Source: Methyloprofundus sp. (GTDB lineage Bacteria > Pseudomonadota > Gammaproteobacteria > Methylococcales > Methylomonadaceae). From it: 64,000 nucleotides of DNA. The position numbers and the translations under genes were made by a program. The stretch is from assembly GCA_016592635.1 (NCBI GenBank), contig AP023240.1, forward strand, positions 2,273,630 to 2,337,629, given 5' to 3'. The notes under the pieces are model-generated. The model saw nothing but the letters and a program-made list of their open reading frames with translations, did not search any database and was not told the DNA's origin. The number at the start of each line of letters is the position of its first letter. Position 1 is the stretch's first letter. Positions 17,495-27,118 of this stretch are shown in pieces.

Positions 17495-17647
17495 CTAATT
17501 GAGCATGCCACGAGGTAGAAATACCCCATAATAAAGAAATAACCAGCCCACTACCATACTGGCACCAACCATAAGCATCAAAGCCCAAGTACCAACTGGA
17601 GCTCCTTCTAATATTTTTTTTCGTTCTTCTTCACTGAGTTCACTCAT
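17495..17647 (-). CDS. Small membrane subunit of the B-type oxidase (subunit IIa-like)
   Basis: A 50-aa protein: a charged N-terminus MSELSEEERKK, one membrane helix (~residues 20-44, WALMLMVGASMVVGW...) and a short tail FLPRGMLN. It is the first gene of the oxidase operon, 9 bp before subunit II, where single-helix subunits of ba3-type oxidases are encoded. GGGAGGA precedes two adjacent ATGs; I use the second, at 17647, for better spacing. Homology to a named subunit rests on position and topology only. Confidence 0.7.
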   Translation of the reverse strand: MSELSEEERKKILEGAPVGTWALMLMVGASMVVGWLFLYYGVFLPRGMLN

Positions 17648-17717
17648 CATTCCTCCCACAGGAAATTGTTATTATTGTGCAAGCAAAACAATCTTTTTTA
17701 GATAATTAAGAAATGCT

Positions 17718-17747
17718 AATATAGCAACCTTATATAAAGTATGTCAA
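17718..17747 (-). promoter_or_regulatory. Sigma-70 promoter of the oxidase operon
   Basis: On the minus strand a perfect TTGACA (17747-17742) and TATATT (17723-17718) are separated by 18 bp, about 70 bp before the small-subunit start. No FNR or ArcA box was recognised next to it. Confidence 0.8.
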
Positions 17748-17896
17748 TGACTAAACAGGAAATAATTGCTAGCACTTTATAGAAATAAAGCAGGTAATAA
17801 GGTAGCCGTAGCGTGTAATAACCTCAGAAATTGTATTAGTTTGCATTCTATGTGGCATAGAATAGTGACTACCACCCAGTTACCTAATAAAAATAG

Positions 17897-18109
17897 TCAA
17901 GTAAGATTTAACTCATAAATCCTATTAACTGATACCACAATTTCATCAAGAGATTGGATCGCTTTAGCACTATCCTCTACTGTTAATGACGCGCCTGCCT
18001 CACCACCCTGCATAATAACAACGGTATTTTTAACATTAGTTTGCAGGTTTTCAATTAAGGACTGGATTTGCTTGGTCGATTCTTGCGTACGCTTTGCAAG
18101 TGAAGTAGT
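17897..18109 (-). pseudogene. Remnant of a methyl-accepting chemotaxis protein signalling domain
   Basis: About 70 codons resembling the C-terminal arm of an MCP coiled coil: SLAKRTQESTKQIQSLIENL, then a Leu/Ile-rich heptad stretch ending SLDEIVVSVNRIYELN. This is the part just after the hairpin tip that normally binds CheA and CheW. The frame is closed directly upstream by a TAA (18112-18110), no start codon or receptor part is visible, and it ends with TGA. The rest of the 640-bp gap (17648-18292) holds the oxidase promoter and no other gene that I can see. It is a decayed gene fragment with no expected function. Confidence 0.7.
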
Positions 18110-18292
18110 TTAAACAATATGCAACGTAAGTCTAAAGGTCATCATTATTTACTCAACCTACAAATCTTCTCACTATAAACTCCACAACTATTTACTCTAG
18201 CAGTATAATACGGCCTGTTACCATACTTTAAGAAGTGAGGATTTCAATTCTTGTACCTAAATTAAAATTTTGAAATTTATAGGCTCTTCCCC

Positions 18293-19087
18293 ATGAAACA
18301 ACAAAAAAAATTACTACTTAGCATCAGCCTGTGTATAGTTAATACACTATCTATTAACATCGTATTTGCTGCTGATTTAACACGCACCCAAGTACAAAAA
18401 CTATTGCAACAAGCAACTGCCAGCAAACCCGCTAACTTAAGACGTAAAAACTTAACAGGGGTCGATTTATCAAATATGGACTTCCGAAAAGCTGATTTAT
18501 GGGGTGCTGATTTGCGCGGTGCTAATTTAAGCAAAAGTAATTTATCAGGCTTAGTATTGGATTTAACAGTGATGACAGGTATTAATTTGGCGGGAGCCAA
18601 CCTCTCTAAGGTTAGTATTTTTGGTGTTAGTATGATGCGCTCTAATCTCAGTAATGTAGATTTTAGTGGTAGTCGTGTTATCGCTAATTTGGATGGCTCG
18701 GATATGACTAATACCAATCTATCCAATGTCAGGTGGGGAGCTGATATGAAGAACCAGCCAATGGGCTTGATGCGTGTCAGTCTCAATAAAGTAAATTTGA
18801 GCAATGCTAATATGAAAAATGCAGATTTAGGTCGCGCTACTATGCGTTTTGCTAACTTAACCAATGCCAACCTAGCAAATAGCATATTACTATCCGCTGA
18901 ATTGGCAGCTGCTAATTTCACTAATGCAAATGTAACAAATGTTGATTTTACTGCCGCTAAATTAGGTGAATCTAATTTCACTGGTGCTACCATTACAGGT
19001 GCTAATTTCACTAAAATCCAGGGTCTAGATAGCGCTCGTGGTTTAGCAAATAACAAAACGCAAACACCTGGAATGTTTGATAAATAA
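18293..19087 (+). CDS. Secreted pentapeptide-repeat protein
   Basis: A 264-aa protein with a signal peptide ending at NIVFA and a body made of A(N/D)LxN/S-type pentapeptide repeats from about residue 45 to 250 (for example NLTGVDLSNMDFRKADL). Such repeats form a right-handed quadrilateral beta-helix. Some cytoplasmic members mimic DNA and protect gyrase, but the signal peptide argues for a periplasmic or outer-surface role here, so a gyrase function is unlikely. It is a single gene between the MCP remnant and a MITE-like palindrome. The long open frame on the opposite strand is an artefact of the repeats. Function unknown. Confidence 0.88.
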   Translation: MKQQKKLLLSISLCIVNTLSINIVFAADLTRTQVQKLLQQATASKPANLRRKNLTGVDLSNMDFRKADLWGADLRGANLSKSNLSGLVLDLTVMTGINLAGANLSKVSIFGVSMMRSNLSNVDFSGSRVIANLDGSDMTNTNLSNVRWGADMKNQPMGLMRVSLNKVNLSNANMKNADLGRATMRFANLTNANLANSILLSAELAAANFTNANVTNVDFTAAKLGESNFTGATITGANFTKIQGLDSARGLANNKTQTPGMFDK

Positions 19088-19093
19088 TGACAC

Positions 19094-19194
19094 TAGGCTG
19101 TCGAAATATACCTATTTTCTGAATTTTCGGATCCCACTTTAAGGATTTATTAATGTTTTTCGTTGTGGATGAGGCATGATATTTCGACGGCCTA
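19094..19194. repeat. MITE-like element with 16-bp inverted termini
   Basis: TAGGCTGTCGAAATAT at 19094-19109 and its inverted partner at 19179-19194 match at 15 of 16 bases and bound a 101-bp segment without coding capacity. The outer TA could be a TA target duplication, as in elements moved by IS630/Tc1 or related transposases. Its arms differ from those of the IS630 element in this window. It could also work as a terminator for the pentapeptide gene. Confidence 0.55.
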
Positions 19195-19229
19195 AGGCAG
19201 TCCCCGCTTAACATTTTTAATGTATTTAT

Positions 19230-22200
19230 TTAATTTTCTTGCCTAGCTTGCACAATATCCCAAAGCACAGGTACGATAAATAAAGTTAATAATGTGGCCG
19301 TTACAAGCCCAGTAACAAAAGTTGATGCCATCGACCCCCACACCATTGAATAGTCAGGGATCCCTATTGCCATAGGTAGTAAACCTAATGTTGTTGTTAA
19401 AGTAGTAATCATTATGGGTCTGAGTCTAACACGAATACCTTCCTTAATTGCATCATGTCGACTTAAGCCTGCACGATAGCTTTTGTTCATAAAATCTACC
19501 AGCATTAAAGAATCATTTACTACCACTCCTGCAACACCAATAATAGCCATAAAGCTATTGACTGTGAAAATTGATTGGGTAAAAAATTTACCTAAAATAA
19601 CGCCTGTTAAAGCAAAAATAATAGCTGATAAAATAATAATCGGCTGTTGATAGGATTGAAATTGTGCTGCTAATATTAGGTAGATAATTAAGATAGAAAG
19701 TACAAATGCAAATGCCAGCGAACGGTATGAGCGCGATGTCGACTCATTATCACCAGCAAATATTAAGCTAGCACCTGGGTAGTTAATTCGGATACCTTCA
19801 TAAAAAGTTTGAATTTGACTCTGAATTGTCGCTACTGAAGTCGGCGCATCTACTTTTAAATTGGCAGTAAAATTAACAGACCTTTGTGTTCCATAACGAT
19901 TTAGTTCACCAGGCTCACTATAAGTTTGCAACTTCACTAAGTCCCCAAGGCGTATTGGCCCCGTAGAGTGTTCAATAAACGGGATGGCGAGCGCACTATG
20001 CATGGTACCAATAAATTTTGGATCAATAGCCAATTTTAAATCAATTTCCTCGTCATTTAAACGATATTTACCAATATATTGACCATCCAAGACACTGCTA
20101 GCTAAACGCGTCACTAAGCTGCTATTAAGCTCATATTCGCTAGCACGTTCATGCTGAATAGCCAATCGAATAATACGCTTTAGTTGTCCTTGATCAGAGT
20201 CAAAGTTAACTAGGTAGGGCGTAATATCAGAGGTATTACTTAAAAAAGTACGTAACTCTTCTGCCAAATCATTGATAGACTGCTCATTACTACCTATAAT
20301 CCGCACACTTAAATCTTTACCTGTTACCGGCCCTTCCTTTTGGGCTTGTACATCTATATCAAAACCCTGACCTGCATAAGTTTGTTTAAGTTTATCACGC
20401 ATTTTATCAAGATGAACCAAAGGGTCAGAGAAATCGCGTTGTTCTTTTGGAGGCAGTGTGACAGTGACATTACCATAATTGTTGCTAAACACCGGAAGGT
20501 AATTATCTCCCATATACAGCCCTGCCGAACTAGCTGCAGATTGGACGTAACCAGCACCATCTTTAAGGATAAACCGTGAAATTTCCCTTACCTTTTTATT
20601 GAGTTCTTCAATAGGCATTTCTGAAGGGCCTTTAATATTGACATGATAAACTGAGTAATCATTAGGAAAAAACTGAATTTTTACCAAAGGAGCCTTTCCA
20701 GAGATAGAAATACCTAAAATGGCAATAGAGCTAAGGAATAATAAAAAAACTAAGCCTAGGCTAATTTTGCGATATTTTAGAGTGAATGCTAGTACGTTAG
20801 CTGTCAGTGTGCGAATAAATGCTAATAAAAAATCATCTTCTTCAAGTTGAGTTGATAAAGCTTGGTTATTACGTGGACCAAAGTCATAAAAATGAATCGG
20901 CAAAATGATTAAACATTCTATCAGTGATGCAGCGAGCGCAAAAGAAACAGCCACTGGGATTTGTGCAAAAAACTCCCCCGTTGGACCACTCATTAATAAC
21001 ATGGGTAAAAAAGCAGCAATAGTGGTAAGTGTTGATGAAATAACGGGTAAGGCAACTTCTGAAGTTCCTACGACAACAGCCTGCTCAATATTTCGACCTT
21101 CTTGAATGTGCCGATAAATATTTTCCGTCACCACAATGGCATCATCAACAATAATGCCTGTTACCAATACAAATGAAAACAGGGTCATTTCATTAAGACT
21201 ACTCCCTGTTATATACATAAATAACATGGTAATAATGAAGGAAAAAGGAATACCAATAGTAATAATCCCAGCATTCCTAAACCCCATAAAATACCATATG
21301 ATAATAGAGACTAGTATCATACCTACCAGCATATTTAACCCTAAGGTGCTGATACCATCCTGAATCTTAACAGTAGAATCTTGAGTGAATGCTACTTTAA
21401 GGTTTTCTTGCTCTAATAAAGGTTTTAACTTTTCTAGGTTGCTCAGTACGCTTGCTTTAATATCAAGCGCTTTACCAGAATCAGTTTTGATGACCTTTAT
21501 AGCAATAGCATTCTCTCCATTCACTGAAGAGATCACAATTGGATCACGGTAATCCAAATGCGCTGATGAAATTAAATTTTCTAACCGAATTAACCCCAAG
21601 TCACCACTTTTACGAATGATTGTTTTAATAACTTGTGTGCGGTTATTAAATTTTTCATCCACTTTTATTAAATAATTTCCCGTAGGGGTGTTAATACTAC
21701 CCGCTGGAATTGATAAATTAGACTCTTGTAATGCTTGAACAACCTCATTATAGCTGACACCATTTTTACGTAATTTTTCAGGATCCAAATTGATATGGAA
21801 CTCCCTAATAAATTCACCAGCAATTTGTACCTCTTTGACTCCTGCAATTTTTTGTAATTTACTTTTGACTTCCTGAGCCATTAAAGCAAGGGTACGATTA
21901 CTATGGTCACCTATTAGATTAACAGTAACCACAGGATAAAAGTCATTAACAGTAAAATTATTGATAACGGGAGGGTCAGTTTCAATAGGCAGTTCATTTA
22001 CCATATTGATTGTTTTTAAACGAACTTCATTGTAGAGAAACTCATAGTCACTATCATCTATAAATTTTAATGATATATGTGCACGCTCGGGAAAACTAGT
22101 CGCTTTTATCCATTCAATATTCTCAATAGTATCCAGTGTTTTCTCTAGTTTTCGCGTGACTAGTGTCTCAACATCTACAGGTGATGCCCCTGGATAGGCA

Positions 22201-22349
22201 ATATCAATAACGACTTCTCCAAAATTAACATTAGGATAGCGTTCAGTAGGTAGTTCTGATATTGAATAGAAACCAGCAACAAATAATAAAACAAAGACTA
22301 GATTAAAAAATATTTTTTGTTTTAATGAAAAACGTACTATTGAATCCAT
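19230..22349 (-). CDS. RND-family efflux permease (AcrB-like)
   Basis: A 1039-aa inner-membrane RND permease with the standard two-fold layout: TM1, large periplasmic loop, TM2-7, second loop, TM8-12. The TM4 motif GIIVDDAIVVTEN keeps the two Asp residues of the proton relay. In TM10 the Lys of AcrB-type pumps is replaced: the equivalent stretch is VVVNDSLMLVDF. It probably exports small molecules by proton antiport with the adjacent membrane fusion protein; no TolC gene is present, so a shared outer-membrane channel is assumed. The start lies 3 bp after the fusion-protein stop, so the two are one operon. Substrate unknown. Confidence 0.92.
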   Translation of the reverse strand: MDSIVRFSLKQKIFFNLVFVLLFVAGFYSISELPTERYPNVNFGEVVIDIAYPGASPVDVETLVTRKLEKTLDTIENIEWIKATSFPERAHISLKFIDDSDYEFLYNEVRLKTINMVNELPIETDPPVINNFTVNDFYPVVTVNLIGDHSNRTLALMAQEVKSKLQKIAGVKEVQIAGEFIREFHINLDPEKLRKNGVSYNEVVQALQESNLSIPAGSINTPTGNYLIKVDEKFNNRTQVIKTIIRKSGDLGLIRLENLISSAHLDYRDPIVISSVNGENAIAIKVIKTDSGKALDIKASVLSNLEKLKPLLEQENLKVAFTQDSTVKIQDGISTLGLNMLVGMILVSIIIWYFMGFRNAGIITIGIPFSFIITMLFMYITGSSLNEMTLFSFVLVTGIIVDDAIVVTENIYRHIQEGRNIEQAVVVGTSEVALPVISSTLTTIAAFLPMLLMSGPTGEFFAQIPVAVSFALAASLIECLIILPIHFYDFGPRNNQALSTQLEEDDFLLAFIRTLTANVLAFTLKYRKISLGLVFLLFLSSIAILGISISGKAPLVKIQFFPNDYSVYHVNIKGPSEMPIEELNKKVREISRFILKDGAGYVQSAASSAGLYMGDNYLPVFSNNYGNVTVTLPPKEQRDFSDPLVHLDKMRDKLKQTYAGQGFDIDVQAQKEGPVTGKDLSVRIIGSNEQSINDLAEELRTFLSNTSDITPYLVNFDSDQGQLKRIIRLAIQHERASEYELNSSLVTRLASSVLDGQYIGKYRLNDEEIDLKLAIDPKFIGTMHSALAIPFIEHSTGPIRLGDLVKLQTYSEPGELNRYGTQRSVNFTANLKVDAPTSVATIQSQIQTFYEGIRINYPGASLIFAGDNESTSRSYRSLAFAFVLSILIIYLILAAQFQSYQQPIIILSAIIFALTGVILGKFFTQSIFTVNSFMAIIGVAGVVVNDSLMLVDFMNKSYRAGLSRHDAIKEGIRVRLRPIMITTLTTTLGLLPMAIGIPDYSMVWGSMASTFVTGLVTATLLTLFIVPVLWDIVQARQEN

Positions 22350-22352
22350 AAT

Positions 22353-23354
22353 TTAGCGCTGTTGTAATTGAAATTGATCGCCTATTTGTATATTAGAGGC
22401 AGAAATTTTAGCAATATCATCATTTAAATAGCCTTGCAGCATTACCCGTATTTTTTTACCATTTTTTCGCGTTAACCATACTTCTTCAAAACGTTCATCT
22501 AGTGCTTTTTTAGGGATGAGAAAGGTATTCATTTGGTCAAGAATATCTAAATTTAACTCTGCTCTTATACCGCTACGCTGTTGAATAGAAGTATCTTGCA
22601 CAAGAATATCAACTCGAATTTTGTGTGAATGCTCATCAAATGCAGGTGAAATACGCTCAATAGTTGCAGAAACTTCCTGCTTATATTCAGGCAAATAAAG
22701 TGTAAACGGTTTTGACTTTTGTTGTAATGCATCCAATTCTTCAGCGGTTAATGTAAGCGGTATGAGCAATTGTTTATAATTATTAGCCTGTGCAATAGGT
22801 GCTCCAATATCAATCCACTGCCCTTGCTCAATACTACGTTCAGTAACTACCCACCCTTTAGGTGCTTTAATACAATGACGTCTCTTAGTTTCTTCTAATT
22901 TTTGTTTTTCAATTTTTGCACTTTGAATAGCGCGATAGGAAATTTCTTTTTGCCGTATAAGGTCATCCAGTAAGCTAATGGCTGCACTACGGCTTTTAAC
23001 TAATTTTTTATGACGTTGAACTTGTTTGGTTAAGTATCTTAAATCTACTCCATGTTGAGCTATACTGTTTTCAGTAGCCGCTATATCAAGTTTGATAAAG
23101 GTACTATCTAAACAAGCAAAGATACCATTTTTAGGAATTTCTTCACCAATGTCTGCATAAATATGGGTGATTTTTCCTGAAATTTCACTAGCAATCGGCA
23201 TACTGCGCCGTGCTCTGGTAAACCCTGATAATGTAATCGTTTGAAATGCAGGCTGCACACTCACAAATGAGCCATTATCTGCTTGGCAAATAGGGGAAAA
23301 TAGCCATAAAACGAGGACAAATAGCGTGGGCATAGTAAATTTCTTAATATTCAT
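22353..23354 (-). CDS. RND efflux membrane fusion protein (periplasmic adaptor)
   Basis: A 333-aa HlyD/AcrA-like adaptor with a signal peptide (ends near ICQADN), a first half-lipoyl strand, a central alpha-hairpin (~100-160, rich in Lys/Glu/Gln), the second half-lipoyl segment HCIKAPKGWVVTERSIEQGQ and a beta-barrel domain. It links the permease at 19230-22349 to an outer-membrane channel. No lipobox Cys at the signal cleavage site, so probably not lipid-anchored. It is the first gene of the pair and divergent from prsK across 244 bp. Confidence 0.88.
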   Translation of the reverse strand: MNIKKFTMPTLFVLVLWLFSPICQADNGSFVSVQPAFQTITLSGFTRARRSMPIASEISGKITHIYADIGEEIPKNGIFACLDSTFIKLDIAATENSIAQHGVDLRYLTKQVQRHKKLVKSRSAAISLLDDLIRQKEISYRAIQSAKIEKQKLEETKRRHCIKAPKGWVVTERSIEQGQWIDIGAPIAQANNYKQLLIPLTLTAEELDALQQKSKPFTLYLPEYKQEVSATIERISPAFDEHSHKIRVDILVQDTSIQQRSGIRAELNLDILDQMNTFLIPKKALDERFEEVWLTRKNGKKIRVMLQGYLNDDIAKISASNIQIGDQFQLQQR

Positions 23355-23598
23355 AGTTGTCCAGTTTAGGCGAATAATGGGATTAACAGAAAACTTAAAT
23401 GTATTATGGTAGAACAGTATTGATAGTCAACCTAAATTCTTTAATATATCCTATATCAGCATTACTCGGCCACGACTGTCGTATGTCTGGTAGCAACTAT
23501 GTTACTGAGTAGTTATTTTTTATTGGAGAAAATAGGTACAACTTGAATGTCAATAACACCTTCAGAAACACTATTTTAGAATGGAGTGAAATAAATTA

Positions 23599-25668
23599 AT
23601 GGCTTATTTTGCATTTTATAGTTACCTAATAGGGTTAATTACTTTTGTTTTAGTACTACTTCTAGCCTTTTCAAGGCTCAACAAAAATTCTTTAGTCCCT
23701 CAATTTGCTTTAGCTGTCGGTACTTCTGTAGCATGGATGGCTTCAGTTGTTTTTGCATTTAAAAGCGATGCTTTATACCTAAGCGATACTTTTGCATTAG
23801 AAACACTGCGTAATGGCACATGGTTTTATTTTTTAACTGTATTAATATCACAGCAAGTTTTTTTCAAAAAATATGCACTATTAAAACAATCTAAGGTCGC
23901 TATTTTACTGTTTGCCTGGGTTGCTATTGTACTAATAGCTGAATTATCACCAACAGTTTTAGATTTTATTAGTGATTTTTTAGGGCAGGATCTACGTCTG
24001 CTAGCCCATGTCAGTTTTGCCATTATTGGCTTGATGTTAGTGGAGCAACTATATCGTAGTGTTGATAAAGGACAGCGCTGGGCTATTAAATATTTATGCC
24101 TAAGCTTGGCGGCTATCTTCGCTTTTGATTTTATTATCTATAGTAAGTCATTATTATTTGGTCAAATTGACTTTATGTTATGGAATTCACGAGGCCTAAT
24201 TTCAGCTTTATGTGCTCCACTACTCGCCATCTCTTTTAGTAGGTTGCAGGATAATCAGGAACAGGTAACGGTATCTAGAACCATCGTAGTACACACAACA
24301 GTCCTGTTTGGTGCTGGCTTGTATATGATTTTAATGTCACTGGCTGGGTATTATATTAAGAATTTTGGCGGTAGTTGGGGAGCAATTGTCCAAACTTTTT
24401 TTATTTTCCTAGCAGTGATATTACTATTGATATTATTTGCCTCTGGCACTATCCGCGCCTATATCAAAGTTTATTTTAATAAGCACTTTTTTCAACACCA
24501 ATACGATTATAGAGAAGAGTGGATTAAATTAAGTCGTGAAATTGCCACATTACATTCACTAGAAGGCTTATCGCAGTTTATTATTAAAACACTTGCCGAC
24601 TTTGTTGGCAGCTCAGGCGGAGGCTTATGGTCTACAAATGATCAAGGTGTCTTTTATTTAGCAGAAAATCGTTCATTAGGCTTTGATTCAGATGTCGTTT
24701 TTAATGCAGATGACGAATTTATTAACTTCTTAAATGAAACACAATGGGTCATTGATTTCTGTGAGTTTAAAAATAATCCTGAGATGTATGATAAGGTAGA
24801 TTTATCACCATGGCTGACATATAAAAACGTTTGGTTAATCGTCCCCTTATTGCAACAAAATAAAATTGTTGCTTTTGTGGTATTAACTCAGCCATTAGTC
24901 ATGCGACAATTAAATTATGAAGACCATGATCTGCTAAGAACCGTTGGCATGCAATTATCGAATGCCTTAGCATTAAGCAAGGTTACCGATGATTTATCGC
25001 GTGCACGGCAATTTGAAGCCTATAGCCGCTTTTCGGCTTTTCTAGTGCATGATATAAAAAACTTGGTTGCACAAGTCTCTATGATTGTTAAAAATGCAGA
25101 AACACACAAGCATAATCCTGAGTTTATTGATGATGCTATTGACACCTTAGAAAATGTAGTCAACAAGATGGAGCGTTTATTAGCGCAACTAAAAAAAGGT
25201 GAAGTAAAAACAATCACCATATCTGCCGTCAATTTGGTGAGTATCATTTCAGATGTAGTACTACAACAAGCGGGACAACTGCCTAAAGTAACCATTAATT
25301 GTGTTTTAAATGAATGTTTAGTTTATGCTGATAAGGAACGTTTAATCGCAATACTCGGGCATCTGGTGCAAAATGCCCAAGATGCTACCCAAGATAACGG
25401 CAATATTACAATATCATTAATTTGTTTAGCTGAATTTGCATTGATTGAAATTTCTGATACTGGCTGTGGTATGGAACATACATTTATCTCGGAACGTTTA
25501 TTTAAACCTTTTGATACAACCAAAGGCAATGCAGGAATGGGAATTGGAGTTTATGAAGCACGTGAATATATTGTTAGTCAAGGTGGGAAAATTTCGGTGA
25601 CAAGTAAACTAAATGAGGGAACTATATTTAGTATTAGGTATCCTTTAGTGAAAGGCTTGAGCAGGTAA
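23599..25668 (+). CDS. prsK: XrtA/PEP-CTERM system histidine kinase PrsK
   Basis: A 689-aa kinase with about eight N-terminal membrane helices (residues ~1-290), a GAF domain (~315-470) and a kinase core. The phospho-accepting His lies in FLVHDIKNLVAQ, followed by the ATPase boxes LVQNAQDATQDNG, DTGCGM and GMGIGVYEARE. Membrane-GAF-kinase architecture with this H-box is the PrsK family, which with PrsR regulates exopolysaccharide and PEP-CTERM/exosortase genes. It is followed 4 bp later by prsR. No exosortase or PEP-CTERM protein lies in the window, so its targets are elsewhere. The signal sensed is unknown. Confidence 0.9.
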   Translation: MAYFAFYSYLIGLITFVLVLLLAFSRLNKNSLVPQFALAVGTSVAWMASVVFAFKSDALYLSDTFALETLRNGTWFYFLTVLISQQVFFKKYALLKQSKVAILLFAWVAIVLIAELSPTVLDFISDFLGQDLRLLAHVSFAIIGLMLVEQLYRSVDKGQRWAIKYLCLSLAAIFAFDFIIYSKSLLFGQIDFMLWNSRGLISALCAPLLAISFSRLQDNQEQVTVSRTIVVHTTVLFGAGLYMILMSLAGYYIKNFGGSWGAIVQTFFIFLAVILLLILFASGTIRAYIKVYFNKHFFQHQYDYREEWIKLSREIATLHSLEGLSQFIIKTLADFVGSSGGGLWSTNDQGVFYLAENRSLGFDSDVVFNADDEFINFLNETQWVIDFCEFKNNPEMYDKVDLSPWLTYKNVWLIVPLLQQNKIVAFVVLTQPLVMRQLNYEDHDLLRTVGMQLSNALALSKVTDDLSRARQFEAYSRFSAFLVHDIKNLVAQVSMIVKNAETHKHNPEFIDDAIDTLENVVNKMERLLAQLKKGEVKTITISAVNLVSIISDVVLQQAGQLPKVTINCVLNECLVYADKERLIAILGHLVQNAQDATQDNGNITISLICLAEFALIEISDTGCGMEHTFISERLFKPFDTTKGNAGMGIGVYEAREYIVSQGGKISVTSKLNEGTIFSIRYPLVKGLSR

Positions 25669-25672
25669 AAAT

Positions 25673-27037
25673 ATGGATAATAAACAAGTTTTACTCATTA
25701 TAGAAGATGATATAGGCTTACAGAAACAGTTCAAATGGAGTTTTGCTGATTATCAAGTGATTATTGCTGGAGATAGAACAGCAGCAATAGAAGCAATTCG
25801 CCGATATATGCCTAGTGTTGTCACTCTGGATTTAGGGTTACCCCCTGACCCTGCTAATGCCAGTGAAGGCCTAGCTACGTTAAAAGAGATACTGCAACTA
25901 GCACCTCATACCAAAGTGATAGTAGTAACGGGTAATGACGATCGTGAAAATGCGATTAAAGTGATCGCAATGGGAGCATATGATTTTTATCAAAAACCAG
26001 TTGATATTGATATATTAAGCTTAATTGTTAAACGAGCATTTCAATTAAATGATTTAGAACAAGCAAATAACAAATTACAGCGACAGTCTTTCGAGCCTTT
26101 ATCGGGAGTTATTGCTATCAGTGAAGCAATGCAAAAACTATCCAGAACGATTGAAAAAATTGCACCCAGTAATATTACTGTTTTATTATTAGGTGAAAGT
26201 GGTACTGGTAAAGAAGTTTTGGCGCGAGCGACTCACGAATTAAGTGAGCGTGCCGAGATGCCATTTGTAGCCGTTAACTGTGCAGCAATTCCAGAAAATT
26301 TACTGGAAAGTGAGTTGTTTGGCTATGAAAAAGGAGCCTTTACTGGTGCAGTCAAACAAACGGTAGGTAAAATTGAATATGCTAATGGTGGAACCTTTTT
26401 CCTAGATGAAATCGGCGATTTACCTTTTGGCTTACAGGCTAAATTACTACGTTTTATTCAAGAACGCGTGATAGAACGTATCGGAGGGCGTGGAGAAATC
26501 CCGATTGATGTACGTATTATTTGCGCTACCCATAAACAATTACGCTCGTTGATAGATGAGGGAAGCTTTAGAGAAGACTTATATTATCGCTTAAGTGAAA
26601 TGACCGTTGATATTCCACCATTAAGAGCACGTGAGGGTGATGCGATTGTGATTGCAAAAGTGTTACTTGATCGCTATGTGGAACGCGAGAGGAAGGCGAT
26701 CAAAGGATTTACCACCGAGGCAAAAAGGGCAATAGAAGCTTATGAATGGCCTGGAAATATTCGACAATTAGAAAATAAAATCAAACGTGCTGTCGTCATG
26801 ACCGATAACGTTTATATTGATCTAGATGATCTGTCCATGCAGCCCCTTGAGGATCAAGAGGAATCTATTCCGCTAAATTTAAAACAAGTGCGTGAACAAG
26901 CTGAAACGATTGCTATTAAACGCGCTTTAGCCTATTCAGACTACAACATATCCAATACTGCAAAATTATTAGGCGTTACCAGACCAACACTCTATACACT
27001 ATTTAACAAATACGGAATTGAAATGCATGGCAGCTAA
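25673..27037 (+). CDS. prsR: PEP-CTERM-box response regulator PrsR, sigma-54 activator
   Basis: A 454-aa NtrC-type regulator: receiver domain (~5-120) with phospho-acceptor D53 in TLDLGLPPD and the KP pair in YQKPVD, an AAA+ domain (~145-385) with Walker A GESGTGKE and the sigma-54 loop GAFTGA, and a Fis-type helix-turn-helix at the C-terminus (NISNTAKLLGVTRPTLY). It drives sigma-54 RNA polymerase at promoters with the PEP-CTERM box. AGG lies 7 bp before the ATG and the gene starts 4 bp after prsK, so the two are translated from one message. Confidence 0.93.
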   Translation: MDNKQVLLIIEDDIGLQKQFKWSFADYQVIIAGDRTAAIEAIRRYMPSVVTLDLGLPPDPANASEGLATLKEILQLAPHTKVIVVTGNDDRENAIKVIAMGAYDFYQKPVDIDILSLIVKRAFQLNDLEQANNKLQRQSFEPLSGVIAISEAMQKLSRTIEKIAPSNITVLLLGESGTGKEVLARATHELSERAEMPFVAVNCAAIPENLLESELFGYEKGAFTGAVKQTVGKIEYANGGTFFLDEIGDLPFGLQAKLLRFIQERVIERIGGRGEIPIDVRIICATHKQLRSLIDEGSFREDLYYRLSEMTVDIPPLRAREGDAIVIAKVLLDRYVERERKAIKGFTTEAKRAIEAYEWPGNIRQLENKIKRAVVMTDNVYIDLDDLSMQPLEDQEESIPLNLKQVREQAETIAIKRALAYSDYNISNTAKLLGVTRPTLYTLFNKYGIEMHGS

Positions 27038-27118
27038 TGTAATTATTGACTCTTTATAAGGAACGAGGACTTACAAATGAGAATTCAATAATACCCGCCT
27101 TTACTACGTGAAGCATTG

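Noticed and set aside
18277..19056. A 259-aa open frame antisense to the pentapeptide-repeat gene
   Set aside because: It mirrors the repeat codons of the sense gene, has no ribosome-binding site or domain, and its composition follows the repeats, so it is a by-product.
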